Source: CAVXHQ01 sp963761735 (GTDB lineage Bacteria; Pseudomonadota; Alphaproteobacteria; Rhodobacterales; Rhodobacteraceae). Taken from it: a DNA stretch of 64,000 nucleotides. The notes under the pieces were generated by a model. It ran no database searches, was not told the origin of the DNA, and saw nothing but the letters and a program-made list of their open reading frames with translations. The position numbers and the translations under genes were made by a program. The stretch covers positions 930,001-994,000 of the forward strand of contig CAVXHQ010000005.1 of assembly GCA_963761735.1 (NCBI GenBank), in the 5' to 3' direction. This document shows positions 18,120 through 27,494 of this stretch, piece after piece. Every line of letters starts with the position of its first letter. The stretch's first letter is position 1.

Positions 18120-18840
18120 TCAGGGGATGCGGTCGATCTCGGCGGTGCGCAGGGCGTTGAACCGGTTCATGAGGGCGTCAGTTCCGCGATCTATGATCGC
18201 GCGATGGCAGCGGCGCGTGTCACAGGCCCGATCTGCTGCCGCGGTGCCGATGCTTCATCCTCAGCATCCTCATCCTCGGCGATTTGCGATAGCAGTTCCG
18301 GCAGGGGCGGACTGCCGCCCTGACGGCTGGACGTGAAATCGACCGCCCGGATATCGCCCGTTCCCGCATCGCTGGCGATATGCGCCTTGCGCCATTGCCC
18401 GCGGCGTGAAGGCCCGTGTTTGCGAACCCGCCACTCGCCGCGAAACTTCACACCTTTGCTATCCACCCGCAACCGCAGGCGGTCGGCGGAACCGCGAAAG
18501 GGGACCTGAACCGCAATCCTCGCCTGGCGTCGGCACCGCGTCGGGAAGTCCGGCACGGGCCGGTCGAGGCCGGCCATCTTCAACGGGCTCTCGACCGGCC
18601 CTGCTGTCTGTCTCGGCGGCCGACCGAACCGGACCCACATGGTGCGACAGACCTGCATGGCGCCATCGCAAAAGGTTTCGGGATGGCCGCTTTGCGGTCT
18701 TCCCGGCGTGCCAGACCGTGTCCGGATCGAACCGGCCCGAAAGCGCACCACGGAGCCCCGGCGACGCGGTGTCATCGGACCGGTCGGTTGCGCGGCGGCG
18801 GGCAGAAGGCCTTGGCATGCGCCTCGGCTGACACTCGGAA
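18120..18840 (-). pseudogene. IS5-family transposase remnant
   Basis: On the minus strand, pieces run in order: a damaged N-terminus (FGRPPRQTAGPVESPLKMAG, where GLPLRQTAGxVxSLLRMAG is expected), DFPTRCRRQARIAVQVPFRG, the first catalytic Asp block RVDSKGVKFRGEWRVRKHG, HIASDAGTGDIRAVDFTSS, LPELLSQIAED, and, after an internal deletion, LMNRFNALRTAEIDRIP with a stop at about 18123. The region between the second Asp and the Glu is missing. This is a dead, internally deleted element. Confidence 0.7.
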
Positions 18841-19021
18841 TCCGCAAAGCGCATCCTCACAACGATGAGGGCAACGACGCCTCAAAAACGGCGGAGTGCC
18901 GGTTACCTGGCGTGACCCCACGTCATTTACCACTTGGATTTGCCTGAAATCCGGGCACAGCTACCTCTACCACGGGACTGACCGGGCGTAGATCAGACCG
19001 CGTTCCTGAATGAGGTCTGCC

Positions 19022-20086
19022 ATGTCCATCTACCTTCACAGTCTTTCCACCGCGCTGCCGCCGCACCGCCTGACTCAGACGGATGTGCAGGAACGCGCCG
19101 CGATCATCTTCGGCGGCAAATATCCCCAGTTCGACCGGCTCTCGAAGACATTTGCCACGGCGGGCATCGACACGCGGTATTGCGTCGTTCCGATCGAGTG
19201 GTTTTCCCAGGATCACGGCTGGGTCGACCGCAACGCCGCCTTCATGACCGGTGCCAAGGCGCTGTTCGTGGATGCGGCACGGCGTGCCCTGGACGAGGCC
19301 GGATGGGAGGGGGCGGACGTCGATTGCGTCGTCACCGTCTGTTCGACCGGCATCGCGACGCCGTCACTCGAGGCGCAGGCGTTCACCGAAATGGGGTTTC
19401 GCGACGATATCATGCGCGTGCCGGTGTTCGGCCTCGGGTGCGCGGGCGGCGTGTCCGGTCTGTCCACCGCACAGGCCATCGCCGCCGGGCGACCGGGGGA
19501 GAAAGTGCTGCTGGTCGTCGTCGAGACATGCTCGCTGTCGTTTCGCGCGGACCGCCTGCAAAAGGCGGACATCATCGCGTCTGTCCTGTTCGGCGACGGC
19601 GCCGCGGCGGCCTGTCTCAGCACGGCGATCCCCGCGTCGGGGAGTTTCGTTTCCCTGGCGCCCGGGCATCAAAAGATCTGGCCCGATACGCTTGGCATCA
19701 TGGGGTGGGATATTGATGAGGCCGGCTTTGGCGTGGTATTCGACCGGTCGATCCCCGCCTTTGTCACCCGGCAGTTCGCCGCGGCAACCGAGGGCGCGCT
19801 GAAGGCCGCAAACCTCGATCGCGCGCAGATTGAGCGCTATGTCTGTCATCCGGGCGGTGCAAAGGTCGTCGATGCCATCGAAGGCGCGTTGCGTCTCGAT
19901 CAGGGATCGCTCGACGCGGAACGGAATACGCTGCGGGCGGTGGGCAACATGTCGGCGCCGACGGTGATGTTCGTGATGAAATCGGTGATCGACGCGGGCA
20001 GGACGGGCCAGATGATGGCCTGCGCCCTTGGGCCGGGGTTCACAGCATCGTTCCTGCCGTTCCACGTCGCCGCGCGGGCCGCGTGA
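19022..20086 (+). CDS. type III polyketide synthase (chalcone/stilbene synthase-like)
   Basis: 354 residues with the thiolase-fold triad of type III PKSs: C140 in FGLGCAGG, H276 in CHPGGAKV and N309 in GNMSAPT. Such enzymes extend an acyl-CoA with malonyl-CoA to alkylpyrones, alkylresorcinols or phloroglucinols. Start at 19022 is chosen over 19010 because GAGG precedes it by 5 bases. It is directly coupled to an ICMT-like methyltransferase, a pairing known from alkylpyrone O-methylation loci. Product unknown. Confidence 0.9.
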   Translation: MSIYLHSLSTALPPHRLTQTDVQERAAIIFGGKYPQFDRLSKTFATAGIDTRYCVVPIEWFSQDHGWVDRNAAFMTGAKALFVDAARRALDEAGWEGADVDCVVTVCSTGIATPSLEAQAFTEMGFRDDIMRVPVFGLGCAGGVSGLSTAQAIAAGRPGEKVLLVVVETCSLSFRADRLQKADIIASVLFGDGAAAACLSTAIPASGSFVSLAPGHQKIWPDTLGIMGWDIDEAGFGVVFDRSIPAFVTRQFAAATEGALKAANLDRAQIERYVCHPGGAKVVDAIEGALRLDQGSLDAERNTLRAVGNMSAPTVMFVMKSVIDAGRTGQMMACALGPGFTASFLPFHVAARAA

Positions 20087-20583
20087 TGGCGGTCGCAACG
20101 GCCCTTTTTCTCGGCTTCATCGTGGTCCAGCGCCTGAGCGAGCTGATCATCGCGCAGCGCAACACGGCGCGGCTGATCGCCAGAGGGGCCGTCGAGGTCG
20201 GCGCCGCGCACTATCCCGTCATGGTGGCGATGCACAGCGCGTGGATCGTCTGCCTGATCGTATTTGGCTACGATGAACGCGTCCTGTTCGGCTGGCTCGG
20301 CATCTTTGCGGTGCTCCAGGTTTTCCGGGTGTGGATACTGGCAAGCCTCGGCAGCCGGTGGACCACGCGCATCATTGTCCTCGACGCGCCACTGGTTGTG
20401 CGAGGGCCGTTCCGATACCTGTCGCATCCCAATTACATGCTGGTGGTGGCAGAGATCGTCGCAGCCCCGATGGTGCTGGGTCTGGTTTGGGTGGCCCTGA
20501 TCTTTACGGTTCTGAACGCCGCGATGCTGTGGGTGCGGATCGGGGTCGAACACCGGGCGCTGGCGCCGCTGCGCGACGTCTGA
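20086..20583 (+). CDS. isoprenylcysteine carboxyl methyltransferase (ICMT)-like membrane methyltransferase
   Basis: 165 residues, four to five membrane helices, ending in the ICMT/PEMT signature (VRGPFRYLSHPNYMLVV and a C-terminal VRIGVEHRALA), which binds S-adenosylmethionine at the membrane face. Its ATG shares one base with the PKS stop (TGATG). By analogy with PKS-methyltransferase pairs, it probably O-methylates the polyketide; a protein substrate is unlikely in bacteria. Confidence 0.85.
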   Translation: MAVATALFLGFIVVQRLSELIIAQRNTARLIARGAVEVGAAHYPVMVAMHSAWIVCLIVFGYDERVLFGWLGIFAVLQVFRVWILASLGSRWTTRIIVLDAPLVVRGPFRYLSHPNYMLVVAEIVAAPMVLGLVWVALIFTVLNAAMLWVRIGVEHRALAPLRDV

Positions 20584-20672
20584 CGGGCCTCCCGGCGCAT
20601 CTCGGGGTCAAACCGGGTCGTCGGCGCCCCAGCGCCTGAGCGTTTCAACAGGCCGACCGGTTCCCGGCGTGC

Positions 20673-22532
20673 CTAGGCCTCGAGAACGTGTGCCACCATC
20701 GGGCCGGTTTCGGCGTCGTCGTAGAAATCGAACGTCACCCGCTCGATCTCGGGCTGGTCGAGATACCGGACATCCGCGCTGTGGACGATGCGGTTGGTGT
20801 TCATGTTGCGCACCTGAAAATGAAAGACCTGAAGGTCGGTCAGCCCCAATCCGCGAATATCGTAATTCTGCGTCCGGCCCTCGCGGATCCACGGCCCGAT
20901 CGGCAGCATCGCGTGCCCCCGGTCGCGCAGGTAGACGTGGCAATCGGCAAGCTGATCTGAGTGGTTCGTGCAGCGGATGAAGTTGCCGGTCGCGGGATAG
21001 AACGTGAGGAAATCCTCGCGCAGGTCCATCGCAAAGGCGAAATCGCGCAGACCGTTCGCGAAGGTCGCCTGCCGCCGGTTCAGCACGCTGCGGTCGGCGG
21101 GCATCGCCACGTCGTTCATCCGGCGCAACGCGCTGTCGAGCCTGTCGACCGCCGCCCCCCCAAGGTCGTCGGCCAGCGTGCGCAACTGGCCCAGCATCTG
21201 CTGCGTCCCGCCAAGAAACGCCGTCCGTGCCTTGCACACCGCAAGAAGATAGTGGGCGCGCCGATCATCAGCCGCAAGACGACGATGATCGCGCTGCATC
21301 TGGCTCAGCCGCCCGGTCAGAACGGTTTGCAGGGTCGTGTCGCGCTGCGCGAGCGACATGTTGCGGTCCAGTCTTTTGCGGCGCTCGCCGATCTCGGTCC
21401 TGGCCGACGCCAGCTTCCCCTGATTGCCTTCGGACAGTTCGCGGATGCCAAGATAGGCACCGTATCCCGGCACCCAGAACCATTTCTCCAGCTCGTCACG
21501 CTTTGCCTGCAAGGCCTTCCTTTCGGTATCGAGGATGCCGAGACGGTCCTCCAGATCCTTGATTTCATCGCGCGTGTCGCCAAGCGAGTCGCCCAGCGAC
21601 TTGAGTTGAGATGTGATCCCGCCAAGCTTTTCCGACAGTTCGCCGAGGTCGATGCTGAACGCCTGGAGGTTGTCTGACAGCGAGGTTGCACGGTCGCGCA
21701 GATGCGCGATCATCCCGTCGGAGGCCGCCAGAAACGCCGAGATCGTCGTCAGATAGCCTTCGACCGTCGGACGCAGAGCCGCAACGTGGGCTTTTGCGGC
21801 GGCGACGTCGCCTGCCGCCGTCGCCGTGGAAATATCCGCCAGAGTCGCGATGAACCTGTCGGTCCGCGCCAGCAGATCGCGCGGTGCCGTCCGGTCGAAC
21901 GAGGGCCTGCCGGGCCAGATCTGAACCACCGGGCAGGTGTTTATCCCGACCCGGCGATCGGCCGCCAGATCGAACAGGACGTGATCGTTTCCGTCGAAAA
22001 AATAGCACGGCTCTGCCACGTCGCCGCGTGCCGAAGGCACCCGAAGATCGCCGGTGAACGCCGCCGTGACCCGGCGCAGGCCAAGGCCGGGCCAGGTCTC
22101 GTTCGTGATCGGAAGGGGATAGAATATGTCGAAACGGCCCGATGCCATGTCGAACCGCGCATATTCTTTCCCGACAAAGAAATACGCCTTGCCGTCGGCG
22201 CGTGTCACCACCGCGTCGATCCTGTCGAAGGATTTGAACGGCCAGCCAGGCCAGGTTGTCGCATCGACGGCGCGCGGATACCCGGGATCGACCCGGGAGG
22301 TGGCCATGTCATAGCGGTGGTACGCGCTGCCGGTAAAGAAATAGGCCTTGCCGTCGCCTTTCACGAATACCGCGTCGATGGGGGCGGCAGGCAACCCCCG
22401 CCAGCCCCACGCTATTTCAGCCGGATAGCCCGGATCGGGCAATCCGGTGCTCAGGTCGATGCGCGTATAGAACGTATCCTCGAACGCATAGCCCTTGCCG
22501 TTGCCCCAGTTCACGATGGCGTCGATGGTCAT
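20673..22532 (-). CDS. hemopexin-repeat protein with coiled-coil alpha-pore-forming-toxin-like domain
   Basis: 619 residues. Residues 1 to about 210 hold four hemopexin-like repeats (GKGYAFEDTFYTRID, GKAYFFTGSAYHRYD, GKAYFFVGKEYARFD, CYFFDGNDHVLFD), a four-bladed propeller used for binding. Residues about 240-470 are long coiled coils (KLGGITSQLKSLGDSLGD and beyond) interrupted by a short aromatic hairpin WFWVPGYGAYLG, the arrangement of XaxB/ClyA-type pore-forming toxins. The last 120 residues look beta-rich. No signal peptide. It is the third gene of a leftward set. Function as a binding or pore component is inferred from architecture. Confidence 0.6.
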   Translation of the reverse strand: MTIDAIVNWGNGKGYAFEDTFYTRIDLSTGLPDPGYPAEIAWGWRGLPAAPIDAVFVKGDGKAYFFTGSAYHRYDMATSRVDPGYPRAVDATTWPGWPFKSFDRIDAVVTRADGKAYFFVGKEYARFDMASGRFDIFYPLPITNETWPGLGLRRVTAAFTGDLRVPSARGDVAEPCYFFDGNDHVLFDLAADRRVGINTCPVVQIWPGRPSFDRTAPRDLLARTDRFIATLADISTATAAGDVAAAKAHVAALRPTVEGYLTTISAFLAASDGMIAHLRDRATSLSDNLQAFSIDLGELSEKLGGITSQLKSLGDSLGDTRDEIKDLEDRLGILDTERKALQAKRDELEKWFWVPGYGAYLGIRELSEGNQGKLASARTEIGERRKRLDRNMSLAQRDTTLQTVLTGRLSQMQRDHRRLAADDRRAHYLLAVCKARTAFLGGTQQMLGQLRTLADDLGGAAVDRLDSALRRMNDVAMPADRSVLNRRQATFANGLRDFAFAMDLREDFLTFYPATGNFIRCTNHSDQLADCHVYLRDRGHAMLPIGPWIREGRTQNYDIRGLGLTDLQVFHFQVRNMNTNRIVHSADVRYLDQPEIERVTFDFYDDAETGPMVAHVLEA

Positions 22533-22542
22533 TGCGCTGTCC

Positions 22543-24276
22543 CTATTCCGCCAGCGCCGCTTGCCGCCGCCGGATATCGACGGTTTGCGCGTCCTTGGCG
22601 GCAAGCAGGCCCTTCACGTCCATTCCCAGATCCGCAGCCAGCGACAGCGCCATCTGCCGCGCCTTGTCCTCGTCCGGGTGCAGGGCGACATAGCCCCCCA
22701 CCTCGGATCCGAGGCGCCCCAGCTCGATCCGATAGTCGTGCGCGATCGCCTCTAGGGCGCGCCAGCCCGCGATGTACTCGACCGCGCCTCTCACGAAACG
22801 CGGCCTGCGGACGTCGTTTGCAACGCTGTCGGGATCGCGTTCCTTCAGGCGCCCGATCTTGGTGATGAAATTGCTGTCTTCGTTCAGGGCGGTGCAGCGC
22901 GCCTCCATCGTGCGCCAGAAATTCGCGGCATCGACGAGGGCCGCCGTCACCTGATTGAGGGCACCGATGGCGATCCCCAGCAATTCCACCGCCAGTTGGA
23001 TGGCCGTCTGTTTGACGCCATCGTTTTTCATCATTTCGGTATAGCTCGCGATTTCGCGCAGGACCTCGCGCTGTTTATCGGCGATCTCGAATTCCATGTT
23101 CAGCAATTCGCCAACCTGGCGGCGCAATTCCACCGCCGAGGATGTGGCATTCGCCGCCATTTTATCGGCGCGGTCCGAAATTTCCTTGGCGGTAGAGCCT
23201 GCGGCGACGGTGCGGGCGCGGTTTTCCTCTTCGCTCAGCGGTTTGCCGGCGGGTTTGGCGGTTGTGTCATCCGACGTCGTTCCGGTGGCGCCGGCCGTCG
23301 GGTCTGACGACCCTGCGCCATCGTCGCCACCCGGATTGCCAGTCTCGTCGTCCGGCCCGTCATCGGCCGCGTCATCGGCCGCGTCACTGGAAGCGTCACT
23401 GGCCGCGTCTTCGGCGGGCCCTGCTGCTACCGGCTCTTCACCCGGGGTATCCGCCGGATCGGGTGCCTGCCCTGCGGGGGGCGCCCCGATGCTTTGTCCC
23501 GCCGGGACCGACCCGCCCTGCGATACGTTCAGCGAGGGCGTCTTGGCCGCGGCATAGGCCTGCAGACCCGTGCCCACGGCGGAGAATATACCGCCGACAA
23601 GTTCGCTGACGAAAGCGCGCGTTTCCGCCGTCTCGGCCTGTGACTTGGCGTCCTCATAGAGCTTGCGGACCCGTTCCTTCTGGTTCGCGTATTCGCCCTT
23701 GTCGATGGTCAGCGCCTTGAGACGTGCCGCATTGACGGCCATCGTATCGACCAGTTTTTGCAGCGCCTCCTTCTCCTCGGAGGTCTTGAGCTGGGCATCC
23801 GTGACGATACTGCGCACACTGTCCGTCATCCCGTCGTAAAGGTCCGCCATCTGCTCGGCTGCATCGGCCAGACGCCGTGCATTGGCGCCACAGTCCACGA
23901 TAATCTCGGCGGCATAGGCGAAATCGCCCGAGAACATATAGTCGAAGGCATCGAGCATGTTGTTGAGGATCGCCCGCGATTGCAGTTCGATCACGATCAT
24001 CGTCGCGTCCGATTTGCCGACGGCGATCTGCAGATCCACAAGTGTCTGCCAGATCTTGTCCTGAATGATATTGTAATCCGCCGAGGCCAGATGGGCGATA
24101 TTCAATTGCCGCGCCGCAAGGTCCATGTTCCTGATCAGCTGATCGACGGTCAGGGTCTGCGCGATGGTGCCGCGCGCCGATACCACCAGCGGGTCGTTCG
24201 CTGCGAGATTGTCCATCAGGTCATAGGTCTTGCCGCCGATGATGACGGTCGGGACGGGGACGAGATCTTTTACCAT
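22543..24276 (-). CDS. large helical protein with disordered acidic linker; possible toxin partner
   Basis: 577 residues with no family I can name. Residues 1-220 are helical (VDQLIRNMDLAARQLNIAHL onward), then a hydrophobic segment at 223-245 (FVSELVGGIFSAVGTGLQAY). Residues about 251-347 are a low-complexity Pro/Ala/Gly/Asp linker, and 350-460 is a second helical part with another hydrophobic run (TAIQLAVELLGIAIGALNQV, 424-443). Two helical bundles with apolar hairpins suggest a pore-forming or translocation partner of the hemopexin protein, whose gene starts 10 bases downstream. Start ATG at 24276; later Met codons are possible. Confidence 0.55.
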   Translation of the reverse strand: MVKDLVPVPTVIIGGKTYDLMDNLAANDPLVVSARGTIAQTLTVDQLIRNMDLAARQLNIAHLASADYNIIQDKIWQTLVDLQIAVGKSDATMIVIELQSRAILNNMLDAFDYMFSGDFAYAAEIIVDCGANARRLADAAEQMADLYDGMTDSVRSIVTDAQLKTSEEKEALQKLVDTMAVNAARLKALTIDKGEYANQKERVRKLYEDAKSQAETAETRAFVSELVGGIFSAVGTGLQAYAAAKTPSLNVSQGGSVPAGQSIGAPPAGQAPDPADTPGEEPVAAGPAEDAASDASSDAADDAADDGPDDETGNPGGDDGAGSSDPTAGATGTTSDDTTAKPAGKPLSEEENRARTVAAGSTAKEISDRADKMAANATSSAVELRRQVGELLNMEFEIADKQREVLREIASYTEMMKNDGVKQTAIQLAVELLGIAIGALNQVTAALVDAANFWRTMEARCTALNEDSNFITKIGRLKERDPDSVANDVRRPRFVRGAVEYIAGWRALEAIAHDYRIELGRLGSEVGGYVALHPDEDKARQMALSLAADLGMDVKGLLAAKDAQTVDIRRRQAALAE

Positions 24277-24310
24277 GGGAATACCTTGAAAATTAAAATG
24301 CGGATAAGTG

Positions 24311-25036
24311 TCAGCGCAGTCCCGAGGGCTGGATTTCGGAGACATAGATGCCGACGAATTTCTTGGCATAGGCGTCGTAGGTTAATGCCAAAAGGTCCAG
24401 AAGAGTGGCAAACTTGCCTTTGGACACGGAAAATTCCCCGAAATTCGGGTCAAATACCAAGAAACGATATTTTCCCTTGGAATTTGGCTTGCCGCGATAG
24501 GCGGCGATCGCGTGGCCGGTCCCGCCAAAGCTGTGATAGGCCAGCAGATAGTGCGCATCAGGCGTTTTGAGTTCCGGGATCAGTATGTCGGGCAACATGT
24601 TCGTTCCCTTCATCCTGCCCTTCGTGCCATCCGGCATCTCGCCCGCGATCCGCAGATCGAGGACGTCCGCCAATAGCATGAGCGATGCCCGCTGCGTTTC
24701 GATCGCGGCTGTGCTGCCTACCTTGATCACGCCCTGCGCGTGCTCGTAATTCGCCTGCATCTTTTTGGCGAGGTCGACGACCGATTTTTCCTTGATGGAT
24801 TTCAGCCATGCACCCTCGGCGTCGTCCTTGCCGCGCAAATGGGCATCAATCCAATACAGGCTGAGGCCCATACAGATGCCTGCCGATTTTTCGCCCTTTT
24901 TGCCGTATTTATCCAGCAGGCCTCTTTGCGACAGTTTCGAGTCGTCGCGTTGGAATTTTGCAAGCGCCTTCACACACTCGGACTTCGGCTCTTCGCGGTC
25001 TTTGATCGCGCGTAACTTCTCAATGGATTTGGACAT
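24311..25036 (-). CDS. YopT-type (C58-like) cysteine protease
   Basis: 241 residues. It shows the three YopT/AvrPphB blocks in order: SAGICMGLSLYWI (Cys55), GGTGHAIAAYRG (His175) and FDPNFGEF (Asp196), the Cys-His-Asp triad of C58 peptidases. Family members are effectors or toxins that cleave host proteins (YopT cuts prenylated Rho GTPases). The N-terminus is basic and helical with no signal peptide. GC content is visibly lower than in its neighbours, suggesting transfer. It is the first gene of the leftward three-gene set; 34 bases separate it from the next. Confidence 0.75.
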   Translation of the reverse strand: MSKSIEKLRAIKDREEPKSECVKALAKFQRDDSKLSQRGLLDKYGKKGEKSAGICMGLSLYWIDAHLRGKDDAEGAWLKSIKEKSVVDLAKKMQANYEHAQGVIKVGSTAAIETQRASLMLLADVLDLRIAGEMPDGTKGRMKGTNMLPDILIPELKTPDAHYLLAYHSFGGTGHAIAAYRGKPNSKGKYRFLVFDPNFGEFSVSKGKFATLLDLLALTYDAYAKKFVGIYVSEIQPSGLR

Positions 25037-25477
25037 GATATTTCCAAAAAAATTCGGCGCACCGCGCAATCCGCTAACTAAGGACCAGTTCGGGCTTTCG
25101 ATCAAGCACGGGAAAGCATACCGCCGCCGCATATTCGCCGGCCCCCGGCGGCGCGAGAGAGAGGACACGGCGACGTCAACCCGGCTCGGGCAAGATGCCC
25201 GGCAGGTCACTGTCGCCGCGCGCGCGATGGCCGGGAGAGCGACTGTTGACGGCCAGTCGCAACGGGTTGCCAGACGGCGCCAGTCTTGCAGGCATCCTGG
25301 CATGATCTCGATCCGGTTGCGTTTTCCGGAATGACGACCGAAGTGGTGCGACCCGATGCGCAGTCAGCCCGTGCAGATCGTGCGCGACAGGATCGGCGCG
25401 GTTACGGACAGGAATGACGCAGTCCAAGGTCACGTCCGTCAAGGTGGTGTAAACGGCGAGATGGCCTGAAGGCATGA
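25037..25477. other. upstream region of the toxin-like locus; no gene recognised
   Basis: Just upstream of the protease start is an A-rich stretch that could hold its promoter, but no clear -35/-10 pair. The rest (about 25330-25477) is probably the decayed end of the IS256-type element that follows. Confidence 0.4.
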
Positions 25478-26090
25478 TCAGGCGGCTTTTATCGCAATGC
25501 CGAGAAGCGGGTCGATTTGGGCGAATGCCTCGACCATCACAAGGCGGCTGGATGTCTGCCATTCGTCGTTTCGTTCGAAGGGCACGGCACCGATCAGACG
25601 CAGGATCGAGGCCTCGTTGGGGAATTGGGAGGAACGGGAAACGATCCGGGGGATCGTTTTCCCGACAAACGCGACCACACATCGGCGCGGCGTTTCACCT
25701 CTTTGTTCGGCGCTCGATCTGGTTGGTCGAATGCAGCTTCGTGCGGTGTCGCCGGGGAAAGGCCATGTAGGCCAGCGCGTCGTGCCCGCGCTCGCCAATG
25801 TCCTCGGACCAAAGCCTGAACAAGGCCGTCCACCCTGCGTGTCGAGACGCCGCCGATCCAGGCCTCCTGGATCACAACGACCGGCGCCTTCTCCGAGGGG
25901 CGGCGCGGCTACGAGGACGCGGGGAAAATAGCTGCCTTGCCGCAGCTTCGGCACCTTCAGGTTCAATGTGCCGAGGCGGGTGTCGACGCAACGGTCGCGG
26001 TGCCCATGGCGCCCGGTCGTGCGACCGTCAGCCCGTTCGTGCCGCCCGGCACCGGCCCGGCCGTCGACATCCGCCTCCATCGTCAGAAGC
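25478..26090 (-). pseudogene. IS256-family transposase remnant
   Basis: On the minus strand an N-terminal part reads DTRLGTLNLKVPKLRQGSYF, matching the IS256 block RxGTLxLxVPKLRxGSYF. In other frames IQEAWIGGVSTRRVD follows. The C-terminal end is clear: FPNEASILRLIGAVPFERND and VMVEAFAQIDPLLGI up to the stop at 25478. The central DDE core is deleted, and at least two frameshifts separate the pieces. It is a dead element lying between the toxin-like locus and IS110 copy 1. Confidence 0.75.
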
Positions 26091-26193
26091 CGCCTCCATC
26101 GTCAGCTGAAGGACAACCTGGGCGACGCTGCGCAATACCCCCCCGACCGTGCTTTGCCGGGGGGCTCGGACAGGTCCCTGCCGGTCCCGGTCA

Positions 26194-26232
26194 TCCACTG
26201 CCGGGCGGGGCATTGCAAAGCAATGTCCCGAG
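26194..26232 (-). repeat. 39-nt REP-like palindromic element, copy R2
   Basis: Read on the minus strand it starts CTCGGGACATTGC, has stem ATTGC-TTT-GCAAT, and ends CCCGCCCGGCAGTGGA. It is 39 nt like R1 and R4, and preceded by GCT as R1 is by CCT. It is in the opposite orientation to R1. Confidence 0.7.
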
Positions 26233-26299
26233 AGCGGGGGCGCCATGCGATGCGTGGTCGAAACGTCGAAACGCCACCTCGATCATACGCCTCCTCTCT

Positions 26300-27453
26300 T
26301 GTCTTATGAATGAGGTGGCTTCTGTGTGATTGTGGAGCCACTTCCGTGCACGTCATTTATGACGGGCAGTGGCGGGGGTCGGACCGTTCCCCTCTTGGTC
26401 TTTGAGGACCGTTGCCGAGTATGGTCGCCCCCGTCTTTTCTGATGACCTGAACGGATACCTGGGCTTCGGGCCCGCATGACAAGACAAGGTAGGGAAAAG
26501 ACACGTGGACAATACCATTGGCATCGACATTTCCAAAGACACACTTGATGTTCACTGCCTGAGCGACGGCGAACACACGCAGTTTCTCAATAGCAGAACT
26601 GGGCATGTGCAACTGACAAAATGGATTGGATTGCAGCCGGCGTCGGTGATCATTTTCGAGGCTACCGGTGCGTATCATCGGCAGCTGGAGCAAGCGCTTG
26701 GTTCAACTGCCATACCGTTTGTCAAAGTGAACCCAAAACAGGCGCGCCGGTTTGCGTAAGCCAGTGGCAAGCTGGCGAAGACAGATCGTGTGGATTGCGA
26801 GATGCTGGCGAAGATGGGTGCGGCCTTGCAGCTGGTCCCAAAGCCCATCTGCGCAGCAAATCTGTATGATCTGAGAGAGTTATTATCTGCACGGCGGGCA
26901 CTCATTAAAGATCGTATAGCCGCCAAAGCACGTAGGGGTACGGCTTCTAACGCTCTCATAAAGCAGCAATTGGAAAGGCGTCTACGCCAGATCGAAAGCG
27001 ATACTGCAAAAATTGATGCGTCGATGCTGAACCTGGCAAGTCAGGATCAGCACATGAGCGAACGGCTGGAAATTCTGTCCAGCATCCCCGGAATTGGGAA
27101 GACAACAGCGCTCCTCATTCTCGTGGATATGCCGGAGATCGGTGCCTTGGACAGCAAACAAGTTGCCAGCCTTGCCGGGCTCGCGCCCATGTCACAGAAG
27201 CTCTGGGAAATGGCAGGGAAAGGCGCGGATACAAGGTGGCCGCCCAAGTCTGCGACACGCTATCTTCATGCCTGCTCTGGTCGCGATCCGGTTTAATCCG
27301 GATCTGAAAGCCAAATATGATCAACTCATCGCCACAGGGAAAGAGAAAAAAGTTGCGATCACAGCGGTCATGCGGAAGCTGCTGGTCCTTGCAAACGCTC
27401 TGCTGCGCGATCATCGGAAATGGGCAGAAAAGGCGACTTGACCAAGACGGATA
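26300..27453 (+). mobile_element. IS110-family insertion sequence, copy 1 (1154 bp)
   Basis: Boundaries come from comparison with the inverted copy at 52130-53283. The shared sequence starts TGTCTTATGAATG and ends GACGGATA, with CT on both sides (26298-26299 and 27454-27455). The right CT belongs to repeat R3. There are no terminal inverted repeats, and the long leader of about 200 bases before the transposase is usual for IS110. The transposase gene is broken. Confidence 0.85.
26505..27441 (+). pseudogene. IS110-family transposase, stop codon plus frameshift (copy 1)
   Basis: It starts GTG with the DEDD RuvC-like first block IGIDISKDTLDVH, then FEATGAYHRQLEQAL. A TAA at 26757-26759 replaces the CAA found in copy 2 (one C-to-T change), before the KTDRVDCEMLA block. 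The frame continues through SSIPGIGKTTALLIL (transposase IS116/110/902 domain), then shifts by one base near 27197-27203 into SGKWQGKARIQGG and ends at 27441. Not functional. Confidence 0.85.
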
Positions 27454-27494
27454 CTCGGCAGATTTGCCATGCAAATCGCCTGCCGGGCAATGCA
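27454..27494 (+). repeat. REP-like palindromic element, copy R3, interrupted by IS110
   Basis: Reads CTCGGCAG, stem ATTTGC-CAT-GCAAAT, then CCTGCCGGGCAATGCA. A wider inverted repeat, TTGCCATGCA...TGCATGGCAA (27465-27501), overlaps it. IS110 copy 1 ends immediately before its leading CT, at the same point as copy 2 and R4. Confidence 0.7.

Noticed and set aside
27191..27210. Programmed ribosomal frameshift in the IS110 transposase
   Set aside because: IS110 transposases are normally a single frame, there is no slippery heptamer such as A6G at the site, and copy 1 also has an upstream nonsense codon.
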